Assembly: GCA_009760855.2 (NCBI GenBank)
Contig: WPIO01000008.1
Span: 3,032,501-3,082,500 of the forward strand
Source: Cristatella mucedo
Lineage: Eukaryota > Bryozoa > Phylactolaemata > Cristatellidae
Length of the DNA stretch: 50,000 nucleotides
Direction: 5' to 3'
In this document: positions 39,454 to 50,000 of the stretch, piece by piece
Layout: each line of letters starts with the position of its first letter
Numbering within the stretch: the stretch's first letter is position 1
The notes under the pieces: model-generated
Told to the model about the DNA's origin: nothing
The model's input: the letters and a program-made list of their open reading frames with translations, nothing else
The model's database searches: none
Position numbers and translations under genes: made by a program

Positions 39454-39842
39454 CTTTCACCTCTCCCTGCGCTCAGCGGGCCGTGCCGGCAATAACGCAA
39501 AGAGTGGCAGGTAGCAGCAGACGGTCCGTAGCGAAGAAAGCGGAACGCTTACATTGAGCTGAAGATTCCGCGCCTCAAAACAGCGGCTTCGAGGCGCTCG
39601 AGCACTCGAGCCGCTGCCACGCCGTCGCCTCGGACCCCCATATTTAAGCGCTCCGCCGGAAGTCAGACTATCGCCGCGCCGGACGCGGTCGTTGCGCTCT
39701 GCGGCGGCGCAGGAGAGCGTCGCACGCTCGGCTCGGCCGCTGCGCTTGGAGTGGGAAGCAAGAGACGGACGCTCAGTTTCTAAAGGGCCACGCCTTCTCA
39801 ATGGCGAATGCGAATAGTCTGCTCGGTAGGCGCGATGCGTGG

Positions 39843-40350
39843 CTCTAGCGAGCGGGAAGATGGCGCAATCGTCCTCGCTGCCTCGCTGCCTCGCTGCCGA
39901 GGGCGTCGAGCGTCCTCTGGCACCGCTAGGGATGCGCCAAGCCGAAACGCGTGCGCCATCGCTGCAAGAGGCGAGAGCGAGCGGGAAGATGGCGCAATCG
40001 TCCTCGCTGCCTCGCTGCCGAGGGCGTCGAGCGTCCTCTGGCACCGCTAGGGATGCGCCAAGCCGAAACGCGTGCGCCATCGCTGCAAGAGGCGAGAGCG
40101 AGCGGGAAGATGCGCAATCGTCCTCGCTGCCCTCGCTGCCGAGGGCGTCGAGCGTCCTCTGGCACCGCTAGGGATGCGCCAAGCCGAAACGCGTGCGCCA
40201 TCGCTGCAAGAGGCGAGAGCGAGCGGGAAGATGGCGCAATCGTCCTCGCTGCCTCGCTGCCGAGGGCGTCGAGCGTCCTCTGGCACCGCTAGGGATGCGC
40301 CAAGCCGAAACGCGTGCGCCATCGCTGCAAGAGGCGAGAGCGAGCGCTGG
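39843..40350 (+). repeat. 121-bp minisatellite, four copies, YY1-like motif in each
   Basis: The unit starts gagcgggaagatggcgcaatc and ends gcaagaggcgagagc; starts fall at 39,852, 39,981, 40,102 and 40,223. The first interval is 129 bp because of an extra ctcgctgc; the others are 121 bp. A fifth copy stops after a few bases at 40,347. Each unit has gaagatggcgc (a YY1 consensus), except copy 3, where one G is deleted. Units are nearly identical, implying recent expansion or homogenisation. Confidence 0.93.
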
Positions 40351-42745
40351 CGTTCACCTTTTTCAGACGCATGCTTGCCTCGGGAACGCGCGCTCGCCCT
40401 CTCCGCGTCCTTCGCGCTCGTTCGCACTTCGCCGACGGAAGTAACTAGGGCGTTTGGCCAGTGGCAGCACTGCGATCGTCTCCCGTCGATACGCTCGCCG
40501 TGTCTCGTCGCCGCCGGCGCTCGCCTTCGTGTGCCCTTCGAGAGCCCGTCGGCGCTTCTCCGGTGCGCGCTTCGCGCGCTCCTTGCGCTTCGGATGGCAG
40601 CCCGCGCCGCTTTTATACTACTTCTTAAATGCCTGTACGCGCCATTGCGTAAGAACGCCTCGCTAATGCCACCGTCGTCGCTCAGCGAGCTGGAAACCCC
40701 GCAAGGGCTGCGCACGCTCGGAAGGCCAGCGCCGCCGCTGCCGCCGCAGGCGCTGGAGCCGCCTGGAGGCTGAGACTGGCGGCGGGCGCACGCGACTGCG
40801 GCTAGAGCGCCGGAACGGCGCGCGAGCGGACGGATGTAGCGGACGGATGTAGCGGCTGGGGCGCCGGAAGCGCGAGCGAGCGTCGGCGTGCCGCAAGGTC
40901 AGCGTCGGACGTCGCGCGTGCGACGGCGCGTGGCGACCCTGCCGACGAGCGGGCTGGACTGGTCGCGCAGACGAGTTCGCGCGCTCGCGTCTGTCGCCGC
41001 AGCCGCCGCAGCAGGCGCTGGCACATGGGTGCGCGCGAGACTGGGCGGGCGCTAGCAGACGCTGCGGCGCGTGCTGACGCTGTGCGGCGGGAGCGGGCGC
41101 TGGTCGCCGTTATGGCTGCTGCCCACTGCTTGCTCTGCGCGCTGCAACCATCTTCCTCGACCTGCAACCGTCAACCTGTCTTCCTCGACCGGTACTCGCG
41201 GTGCGGTTGCCGTGCGCACGCTAGCCACCGCCGCCACCCGCGGCGACGACGGCGACGAGGGTGCGCGCTGGACGAAATAGCGCCCCCGGACCTCTGCGAG
41301 AAAAATCTCGCAACCAAAGGCCCCGACGGTCGCCGGCGTCGCGAGCGCATTCATGCAATCCTCCCGAGAGGTCTCGGCGGCGGCGGCGCGTGCGCACGCT
41401 GCTAGTCGCCGCCGGCGCTGCCGCCGATCGCCGCGGTCGCGCGTGCGTCAGCGGCGGCACCGGCTCGCGGTCGGGCGGCGTTCGGCCAGCGGCGGTGCCG
41501 CGACAGGAGGACAGCGGGCGGAGCGACAGAACGCCGATACCGACAGAACGCCTAGAGCGATGGCGGCGGCGGGACGCTAATAAAAAAAAGCCCGCGACGG
41601 CCGCTGGCGGCCGCGCTCCGATCGACCGGGGGGGGGGGGCTCCGTCCGCCGGATTGCAACACACTCAGGGGGAGGGAGGGGGCACCGCGTAGGCGCGCAC
41701 CCGCCGGTCGGCGTTCGTGGCGCAATGCGACGTGCGAGCGTCGCGAGCGGAAGTTGGAAAGGGGACATGACGGCGGCGGCGGCGGGGACGAGGAGGAGGA
41801 GCAACGACAGGAAGTCAGCTCGGGTTCCCGGCTCCGCGTCTCTAGCCGCAGTCGCTGTGCGAGGCGAGCGCGATCTCTCGCGCGCAGTCGTTTCGCCTCG
41901 GACTCGCTTCGCGCGAAAGTGGAGCGCCTCGCGCAGCCACTCGCGCAGCCGATTGGGGCCGACGCTTTGGAGGCTAGCTGTTGTGGCCGCCGCGCGCTTT
42001 CGCGCCTACGCGCGGACTCAACGGGCGGCATCCGGCGTTGCCGCTTCCGCTCTTCTGTGCGCAGGTCTTCGCGAAAAAGAGCAGCGGCGGAGGTGCTAAG
42101 GATGATGCTATTTATAAATCTCCTCAGCGTCATTAGGCGTTATTAGTTCTAGTCCTGTTTCTAGACACTTTAGACATGTAGGAGATGGAAACGTGTCGAT
42201 TGGTTACCGACAATGTGCACAGTGTCCACGCGCTTTACCGCATAAAAAAGGAGGTGAAACATCTCGCCGCTTCGCTGCTGGCTCGCAGGCGGCAGGCGCG
42301 CAGCGAACTGGCCGGAACGAGGCTGCGGCCTCTGCTGCATCGACGTCGAGCGCGTGCAGGAGTTATCTGCACGGGCTCGCCGCCGCCGCCGCCGCTCTGG
42401 GCAGGTAGTCGCTCGTTCGCTCGCTCAGCGGTCGTGGGCGTACGTCGCGCGCGCGCCTGGTCAGCCGGGTCACGTGGCGCCGCCCACTGGCATTGCCACG
42501 TGACGGCGGTCGGTTTGGCTCGTGGGAGCTCATTCTCCTTTCTCAAAAATGATTACCGTTTAGAGGAAAACGCGTGGGCTGCAAATGTATCGCAGCGCTC
42601 GCGTTCGCCACTACGCGCGAGCGCCCGCGAACGCCCGCGAGCGCCCGCGAGCGCGGCTAATGCGATCGCCGCCACCTCCGATAGATGGCGCCATCGCCAC
42701 CATTTTCCAGCCCGGTTGGGCTTTGGGTGCCGATCTATTCGCGCT

Positions 42746-42747
<2 letters not shown>
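40351..42747. other. CpG-rich host DNA, no gene recognised
   Basis: The most GC-rich part of the window. Many overlapping Arg/Ala-rich open frames occur on both strands, none with a domain. It includes a poly-G run at about 41,628-41,639 and tagatggcgccatcgccac near 42,682, another YY1-like site in a palindrome. It may be a CpG-island promoter region of an unseen gene. Confidence 0.4.
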
Positions 42748-43243
<496 letters not shown>

Positions 43244-43559
43244 CACTGGCGCCTAGTGCGGCGGCGCGAGGGTTGGTGCAGTAGCAGCAGCGATGTGAAG
43301 GCGATCGCGATGCCGATCCCTACGACCGAGTAGTCGTGGTTACATAGATAGTCGTGGTTACGTAGCACTGAACGACGTAGTCGTGGCTACCCCGACGCTA
43401 GGCTGCAGATCGGTTTGCAGACGGCCGTGATGCCGTCTGCAAAGAAGTCGGTGAATCGCCGCGACGCATGCTGGCCTCTAGAAAAAAAATTAACGCTACA
43501 TATTAGAACAAATACGCGTACACATACATGTACGTATAAATAGCTGTGGGCAAGGCCAG

Positions 43560-44385
43560 TAAACTGCCTTACGGCTCAAAACGAATGCCCCCTGTCCGAC
43601 CCCGCCCTCCCAGTTCCCCACCACGAGATCCGAAAACCAACCAATTAGAATCGAGGTCCTATTCCATTATTCAATGCTCGGATTTTCAGGTGAGAAGCCC
43701 GCTCTGAACGCTCTAATTTTTTCAAAGTAAACGTTCCGGCCACCAGAGACGCTCAGTTAAGAGCACCGAGGGCAAACCGGCAGGTAGCCCAGGACAGGCA
43801 GTGACTGCGGCGAGGCGGACCGCCAGCCTGGAGCCGAGATCTAGCTGCGAGGTTTTTAACCGCAACAACTTTATCATACGCTATTGGAGCTGGAATTACT
43901 GCTGCTGCTGGCAACATATTTGCCCTCCAATGGGTCCTCGTTAAATGATTTAAAGTGTACTCATTCCAATTACGGGGCCTCATTAGAGTTCCGTATTGTT
44001 ATTTTTCGTCACTACCTCCCCGTGCTAGGAGTGGGTAACTTGCGTGCCTGCTGCCTCCCCTGGACGTGGTAGCCGTTTCTCACGCTCCTTCCCCGGAATT
44101 GAACCCTGATTCCCCGTTACCCGTCTTAACCATAGTAGGCATATCACGTACCGTCAAAAGTTGACAGGGCAGACATTTGAAAGATACGTCGCCGGCACGA
44201 GGCCATGCGATCTGCCCAAAGTTACCCAGAGTCGCCAAACGTACGGGTTGGTTGCCCCGATTGGTTTTTATCTAATAAGAGCTCTCCTTCCTCTCGGTTG
44301 GAGCTTCGTTGCTTGTATTAGATCCAGCATTAAGGCAGTTATACAAGTACGATTGTACAATCTAATGAATCGTGACTGATGTAAT
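43560..44385 (-). pseudogene. 18S rRNA pseudogene (partial, 5' half)
   Basis: The minus strand aligns by eye to the 5' half of metazoan 18S rRNA: attgtacaatcgtacttgta near 44,345, ggtaacggggaatcagggtt (44,100-44,125), ggggaggcagcaggcacgca, gaatgagtacactttaaatc, ccagctccaatagcgtatga, gccggaacgtttactttgaa (43,725-43,745) and aatggaataggacctcgatt. The universally conserved 530-loop sequence, normally gccgcggtaa, is gcagcagtaa here, and the first 300 bases are strongly diverged. It cannot be a functional rRNA. It abuts a LINE ORF in the opposite strand at about 44,386. Confidence 0.93.
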
Positions 44386-46450
44386 GAGCCTGAGGTCTCA
44401 CTCCCCAGATATTAACGGCTCGGCCGAAGGGTTTTCAGCCTTCTTCACAGAAAAAATGGTGCGCATTTGTGCCTCCATAAAGCCTCATACGACTTAAAGC
44501 AATTGCTAAATCGCAACTTGTGACCTTCCATAAGAGATTTCCCAAGGTTTCTGTATGCGATGTGGCTACCTTAGTAAGGTCTAGTAAAAAGAGCTCGTCT
44601 CTTGAAGACCCCATACAATCATCTCTCTGCGATTTTCACAGGCAGACAAACTTTGCCCAGCCATAACCGAGATATTAGTGCGTCTCTGAAAAAAGGGGTA
44701 GTACCCAAGTCCTTCAAATCGGCCATCGTTAGACCGATACTTAAATAGCCTGGATTAAATACAGAGCTCTTGCAAACTATCGCCTAGTTTCCCTTTTTCT
44801 CTTTTGTCAAAGATTCCTGAAAAATAGTCGCTAAGCAGCTGGCAGAGCACATTAAAAGAATGGATTTTCAGAAATATTTAAATTTGGGTTTAAGCGGTAG
44901 CACTCCACTGAAACTGCTCTCCCCCGTGTAACCAATGACATCCTATGCAGCAACGATGACGGGAATGTCACTGCCCTAGTGCTGCGAGACCTATCAGCTA
45001 CCTTTGGCGCCATTGATCGCGATATCCTACTTGAACGATTAAGAACCACGATCGGTCTTGCAGACGAGACGCTCGCGTACGTAGTTCGAATCATACTTGT
45101 CCAACTGCGTTCAACCCGTGTCGTGTGGGTTCAGGTCTCATATCCACCAGACCGGCCACCTGTAGAGTACCTCGCTAGTGCTTCCTCGGTCCCGTTCTGT
45201 TTTTAATGAATACTCAACCTCTAGCAAAAGTGAGTCGGGCCCCTGGAATAGGCAATCGCTTTTTGTTTACGATGCTCAGCTGTATTTTTGTCATTTAAAC
45301 CGTCGGAATCTGCTGGAGCGACTGATAAACACTTAAAACTTCATTGATTGACAGTTGGAAGGAATAATAGCTCTCGCGACTGGTTCGGCTAGCGTCGCTC
45401 GCGTGACGTCTGGTCGTAATCTAGGCGCATGGATAAAAAACGTCACGTCATTAGATGAGCGAATTTCCTCCACCGCCCAGTCCGCCCAATTTCAGCTAAG
45501 GGACGCGGTAAAAGTTAGGCCGTGCTTAGATATGAGCGTGATGGTAAAACTAGTTCACGTGTATGTAAAATCGGCGGTTATTTAGGTCCGACCTGTGCCC
45601 TTGGTCGTATGGAAGTGGTGCCAATTTTGGGCGGCTCGTCTGGTCTCCCGTCAATGGCGTAAGTGCCTTTTTGGAAGGACGGCGTGCTAAATAAACCATT
45701 TTATGATTGCTGAGTTATTTATTAAGCGTGGTTCCCGAATTACAGCGGCGGAACCGGTAATGCGATAATCCACCGTTAAAGTAGCGAGCAAGCTGGAGTC
45801 TTATAATAAGCAGTCAGCTGCCTCAGTAGTTTTTCCCAGAGCTGCGCTCTGGGTTCTGAGATTCGTACGAGAGTTGTTGTACTCCATGGCTGGAATGTTC
45901 TGGAGGGCATGTAACCCTTCGTTTTTTTAATAGACTTCTCTATGGCGATGGACTTGCTATGTTAAGGTAGGGGGCGCTCTCCACTACTGCCGACATAAAC
46001 GCGTGCATTGATTGATTGGCGCTGCACCTACAATTTGCTAGTCATGATACAAAGAGGAGAGCAAGGAACAGGTATTTGTCGCACGGCGACAGAGACGTAG
46101 CACAAACGTGAGGGCTGACTTTTCGTCCCAGTTCCCTTGCTAAAAGAGTTAGGATGGCTGCCGGTTGAGCAACGGATACAGAGCAAAGTTCTTGCGCAGA
46201 CCCACAAGGCCAGCCACGGCTTGGCTCCTTACCTAGCTGAACTGCTGCACCAGTTTCAGCCTCTTCGCGCCCTCAGGTCCTGTGTGGACAGTAAATTAGC
46301 TGTTTCCTTCCTCCGCTTATAGACCGTTGGCGACAGAAGCTTTAGCTCTCCAGGTCCTAGACTGTGGAACTCGCTTCCACGATTCGTATGCAACGGTAAC
46401 TACTCTCCTGCTGCCGACTGTGGCTCATCCTTTTCAGCGGTCCTGAGCTG
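44386..46450 (+). mobile_element. Degraded LINE ORF2 (second LINE family)
   Basis: Fragments in order on the + strand: SAEGFSAFFTEKMVRICASI near 44,420, RT core LRDLSATFGAIDRDILLERL (44,985-45,045) with ADETLAYV, VYDAQLYF near 45,265 (degraded YADD box), SGRNLGAWIKNVTSLDERIS and VKLVHVYVKSAVI (45,410-45,585), LGWLPVEQRIQSKVLAQTHK (46,143-46,200) and SFSSPGPRLWNSLPRF (46,335-46,385). CR1/L2/Rex1-like, many stops and frameshifts. Confidence 0.85.
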
Positions 46451-46699
46451 CTACTTCCATGCCGCTCACTACCTCAACCGCTCTCCTGACTGCTACGCTT
46501 CCGACATTCTCTTTGTTGCGCGAGACGAAGTCTGTTGGCTACCGAATGCGTGCCGAAAGCCGCTTAGGCTGTGAGTGCGCCATACAAAACTCTCCCGAGT
46601 AACACCCACATGGTCTTTATGACTTTGTGGAGTTACAAACGGAGATACATTACATTACATACAACATAGTTTTGTCCGGACGAGGAAACTGCTGCTACA

Positions 46700-47120
46700 C
46701 ACAGCTTGTAACAATATCGGACCAATTTTGTTCTGAGCTTCACTGGCTCCATATCAAACAGCGTACCGATTTCTATATCATCGGTATGACTTAGAGATCG
46801 CTTCAATCACTCGCACCGGCCTTGACCTATCCAACCTACTTGCTCCTCCAGTCACGTGCTCCGTAGTACCACCCGCTCCCTAGCATCTGGTCATATCGCC
46901 GCCCTCGCGACAGATTACAACTGCTGGTGGTCTAGCTCGTATGCACCGAAAGTCTGGAACTCGCTAACGGCTACGGTCTCTACCTGCAATTATCATTACG
47001 ACCTTGCATCTTTTAAGCCTCAGCAAAAGACGCCTCGTTCCGGTCAGCCCTTCCCCCCTAGTCCTCGAGCGAACTTGACCGCTGTTTTTGTTCCTTGTGT
47101 GTTTTGAGTGCGTGCCTGTA
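46700..47120 (+). mobile_element. LINE ORF2 C-terminal fragment
   Basis: ELHWLHIKQRTDFYIIGM (46,735-46,790) and SSYAPKVWNSLTATVSTCNY (46,940-47,000) are a second, separate copy of the LINE C-terminal segment, downstream of the 44,386 element and in the same orientation. Confidence 0.8.
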
Positions 47121-47159
47121 CGAGATTCAGTTCATTTATTAGTCAGGCGTCATTTTACT

Positions 47160-47245
47160 AATTGGTGACGATGCTTCGACGATGTCGATCGATTCAATCG
47201 ACGATTCGATTCGTCGATCGATGTGATTCGATCGACGATGCATGT
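47160..47245. repeat. TCGA-rich palindromic patch
   Basis: Repeated tcgatcga/gacgattcg units, including the self-complementary tcgacgattcgattcgtcga, lie between two LINE fragments. Confidence 0.75.
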
Positions 47246-47289
47246 CTTTATGTTTGCTCTAGCAACAACACACTTTTCAGCATTTGCTT

Positions 47290-47412
47290 TCTTGATACCG
47301 CGAGTGTAATTAAACATTCAGCATTGATTCTTTTGCAGCGAGTTGTAAAGCGCATGGAAAGTGATGAAGTTGACCTAGGACGCTATATAAACGACGGATT
47401 ATTATTATTATT
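47290..47412 (+). mobile_element. LINE 3' tail
   Basis: ttgtaaagcgcatggaaagt, then gacgctatataaacgacgg and (ATT)n, is the 3' tail of the second LINE family. It probably belongs to the fragment ending at 47,120. Confidence 0.75.
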
Positions 47413-47514
47413 AGAAATAGGGAAAGAGAGGAGAGAGAAAAATATTTCAAAAGGAATGTGCGCACAACGACGAGGTCTCTGATGACGCTTGCCCCTAGAA
47501 AGCGGCGGAGGCGG

Positions 47515-47605
47515 CGTCGCGTCTTCGCCGCCGCCGCCGCCTCCGCCGCCTCCGCCTCCGCCTCCGCTTCCGCCTCCGCCTCCGCCGCCGCCGCCGCCGG
47601 GAATA
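47515..47605 (+). repeat. (CCG/CCT)n trinucleotide repeat
   Basis: About 90 bp of ccg and cct triplets. The Pro-rich open frame over it is not a gene. Confidence 0.9.
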
Positions 47606-48003
47606 CTCGGATTCCGAAAGGTACTGCCGGAAGGTGCTGCCGGAAGGTGCCGCAGCCATTCCGATTTCGCACGTCCGCTAACTGGGAGCCAGCATCCGGC
47701 GGGGTGACTCCTACCTCCGCCCCTCTGTCATGAGTGACGCCTATTTGCGGGAGACGGCGCGGTTGCCTCCCCCGGCGCCCACTGGTGACGTGGTTACCTC
47801 CTCGTGCGCAGCCCGTCGGCGCCTCTGCTCTGCGGATGTCTGCTCGTCAGCCGATCGGTGCGTCGACGCCGTCAACCTATTCGCAATCGGTGCATCGACA
47901 TTGCTACTGATTTGAGATCTTTCCGCGTCACCGCCGAAGTCTGCATACCGGCCACTTTTTACCACGGAAAGTTAGAAAGCAACTTGGAAAGTTCTCGCGG
48001 ACG

Positions 48004-48050
48004 GCCGACAAGAAATATGCCTATTAGAATAGGCATTTTTTTCGGTCGGC
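48004..48050 (+). other. Perfect inner-stem hairpin followed by T-run
   Basis: atgcctatt-ag-aataggcat forms a perfect 9-bp stem with a 2-nt loop, followed by seven T. Outer arms gccgac and gtcggc extend the structure to 47 nt with a mismatched A/T-rich middle. Could be a cruciform, a pol III-style terminator or a small structured RNA; no host gene is linked to it. Confidence 0.5.
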
Positions 48051-48377
48051 CTCTTGTCGTCGCGAATGACCTCGAGACGCATAGCGAGCAATTGCAGTGA
48101 GCCGGGCTCGCCTGACACGCTGTCAGCCGCTGTCAGATGGTCAAACGTCGGCTCGAACATTCGAGAGTACGCTCTCTTTCGGGCAAATCGACTTCGCCGC
48201 CGTCCAGCAGTGGGAAACCTTTCGATCCGCGTACTCTTGAGCCGCTCTGCGGCGACGCTGCTTCCGGCGGGCTTCCTCACTAATCCTATCCGGAGCTGCT
48301 ATCGTTGCTTGCGATTGTCTTCCAGCTGATTGCTGTTCAACTGCTGTCTTCAAATCGATTTCCGCTGCTTCTTCGGC

Positions 48378-48535
48378 TGCTATTGCCGACACCGCCTACG
48401 CTGCCGCCTACGCCGCCGCCTACGCTGCCGCCTACGCCGCCGCCTACGCCACCGCCTACGCCGCCGCCTACGTCGCCGCCTACGTCGCCGCCTACGCCGC
48501 CGGCAACGCCGCCTTCGTCGCCTGCGCCGCAACGC
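48378..48535 (+). repeat. 12-bp minisatellite (cgcctacgccgc)
   Basis: About 12 tandem units with C/T variants. The TPP-repeat open frame is low complexity and not considered a gene. Confidence 0.9.
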
Positions 48536-49566
48536 CCGCCCGAGCCGCTCCAGGTGTAGCCGCTGCTTCTGCGACCTTGGCCTTGTTCTCCTCACTGTGG
48601 GAGCTCGCTAACTAGAATATGGCTTCGTACATTTGCGCTCTTAATCTGCGCTTGCTTTGTTCATTCGTCAAATTCACACAAACCAGACGCGGTTCCACTA
48701 ACGATTACTCGCAGCAGCTTCCAAAGTCGTTCGAATCGGCCATCTTTGACCAATATGCAAGCAGCCTGGATTGGATTCTGAGGCCCTATAAACGATCGCC
48801 AAAAAGATGCTTCTCTTTTGTTCAAGATTCACAAATATATTGTCGCTGAGCGCGGCGCGCGAGCTGCTGCCCAGCCTGCAAGCGCCGCGCTGCAGCGTCT
48901 CTTCGGCTTTCTCCCCCCCCCGCCGCTGTCGAGTCAACGTCGTAGGCGCAGTGGCCGCGCGAGCGAGCGGCGTCGAGTGCTCAGCTCTCGCGCGCTCGAA
49001 AGCTCGCTCGCTCCCCGGGTCGGCTGAAATCCTCCTGCGAGTGAGACTAGCCCTTCAGTATCGATTCTCTTGCGGCGTGCTGCAAAGCACTTGGACAGAG
49101 ATCAAGCCCGGGCCAGGACGCTCCACAAACGAAGTATTGCCATTCTTGTTATCATCGTTAGAGAGACTAGAGAAAGATGCAAAAGCGCGGCTCGCTCTCG
49201 CTCTCGCTCGCTCGCTCGCTCGCTCGCGGGGCCCTCGAGTGCAGTGCGAGAGCCCTGCGCCCGGTGGCCAAATTCAGTGGACCGATCGGCGCGCTCAGCC
49301 CCGTTTCCGAGCTGGCGGAACTAATTTCGCCGGCGACGGGGAGGAATGTGCGCGCGCAGAAAGAGGCTAGGCAGTCGAGTGCGATGCGCGCGTACGTCAC
49401 TGTCGCGCGCCAATGTCGCGACGATGTACGAGATACTTAACCTGTCTCGGCCTCCTCGAGCCCTCGCATTCTCGTTGGAAATTACCAAAGCTGCGCAATT
49501 CTTTTGCTTAAATAGCATCAGGCTCGACCGACGCCTTTGCTCTGCGGTGTGAGCTGCTGTTGAACT
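48536..49566. other. Host DNA, no gene recognised
   Basis: GC-rich, overlapping Arg/Ser/Ala-rich open frames on both strands. A (ctcg)n patch lies near 49,190-49,225. A weak LINE-like tail (gcgtgctgcaaagcacttgg) may be present near 49,075-49,140. Confidence 0.4.
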
Positions 49567-49640
49567 CGAGGCTCTTCGGTCACTATACAAAAAGAGGCTG
49601 TTTAATCAGCTAGGATTTATTTTATTTTTGTATAACTCAT
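49567..49640 (+). mobile_element. tRNA-derived SINE (family 1), 3' end only
   Basis: gaggctcttcggtcactata, then caaaaagaggctgtttaatc and agctaggatttattttattt, match the 3' end of the 27,880 SINE, here on the + strand and truncated at its 5' end. Confidence 0.85.
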
Positions 49641-49761
49641 GTCTGCCATTTCTCCGAGCTTGATACAAGCGGAGCGCCATTTCTCTGAGCCTGCTATGGA
49701 AGGGGTGTGGGCTTTCACCGAGCGCGATATCTGCGGCGCGCTGTTTCTCTGAGCGGGATAA

Positions 49762-49830
49762 TAATAGTAGTAAGGCGGCATTTGTATAGCGCTATATAAG
49801 ATAACTAAATCTTTATCCAGGGGCTAAAAA
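49762..49830 (-). mobile_element. LINE/SINE-type 3' tail fragment
   Basis: aataatagtagtaaggcggc, then atttgtatagcgctatataa and aactaaatctttatccaggg, is the reverse complement of the shared LINE/SINE tail. Confidence 0.65.
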
Positions 49831-50000
49831 TACTCGCTGGAAATTCATGGCATCAAGCATTTATAAGCATAAAAGTACCCTGCTTAGGCCAACTTGCCAA
49901 AGCTAACATTAAGGAACGCATTATTACGAGTAGCCAAGATCTCTGGCGGGCAAAACGCATTGACTCATGCACGAGTAGGCACGCAAAGCAGGAACTGGAA

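Noticed and set aside
39638-39668. catatttaag with a possible initiator downstream
   Set aside because: Spacing is short, and no transcript or coding exon can be tied to it.
39457-40773. Long overlapping open frames on both strands
   Set aside because: Created by the 121-bp minisatellite, whose length is not a multiple of three, so every frame repeats. No domain, and both strands are equally open.
41221-42146. Several 120-190-aa frames on both strands
   Set aside because: Arg/Ala/Ser-rich frames expected by chance at this GC content; none has a domain or a supported splice site.
43753-44379. Open frames over 43.75-44.38 kb
   Set aside because: They overlie the 18S rRNA pseudogene.
48305-48611. 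Pro/Thr-rich and Arg-rich open frames
   Set aside because: Low-complexity translations of the 12-bp minisatellite.

Overview
The window is nuclear DNA of an animal, probably an aquatic invertebrate that I cannot place further. It has spliced host coding sequence (phase-matched exons with GT/AG borders), many non-LTR retrotransposon fragments, tRNA-derived SINEs, long (GA)n microsatellites and a decayed metazoan-type 18S rRNA fragment. Host DNA is GC-rich, extremely so at 34-43 kb. It is interrupted by two AT-rich, intron-free, gene-dense blocks (about 14.4-32.95 kb and 35.6-37.05 kb) of different origin.

Layout. 1-14.3 kb: the 3' exons of a host gene for a small single-pass membrane protein (3,893-7,291, + strand), microsatellites, and LINE copies including a 2.6-kb endonuclease/reverse-transcriptase copy on the minus strand (11,705-14,340). 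14.4-32.95 kb: an old endogenous DNA virus of the Polinton/adintovirus/polinton-like type. 32.97-35.5 kb: a LINE 3' end, SINEs and host DNA. 35.6-37.05 kb: a second viral block with an intact unknown ORF and the N-terminal part of a Polinton-type protein-primed DNA polymerase, cut off where GC-rich host DNA resumes. 37.1-50 kb: a candidate host 3' exon on the minus strand (37,709-38,050), a 121-bp minisatellite carrying YY1-like motifs, nearly 500 bp of (GA)n, the 18S rRNA pseudogene, a decayed LINE and further simple repeats.

The viral genes form a recognisable set. Morphogenesis: double jelly-roll major capsid protein, HerA/FtsK-type packaging ATPase, adenain-like cysteine protease, minor virion proteins and a basic core-like peptide with a protease-like cleavage motif. 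Entry and attachment: a parvovirus-type phospholipase A2 domain and three genes built from phage tail-fibre-like modules. DNA metabolism: a YqaJ-type nuclease, an HNH endonuclease and the polymerase N-terminus. Most genes are broken by stops and frameshifts. Three are interrupted by host repeats (a LINE at 22.7 kb, SINEs at 27.9 and 30.0 kb) of the same families that occur in the flanking host DNA, so the virus is truly integrated and not a contaminant. I found no integrase and no terminal inverted repeats.

The most unexpected observations are the phage-fibre-like modules in an animal double jelly-roll virus, the YqaJ and HNH genes beside them, and a short A/T motif (TATATA-GAA type) lying 0-9 nt before the start codon of about fifteen viral genes on both strands, which looks like a shared viral promoter.
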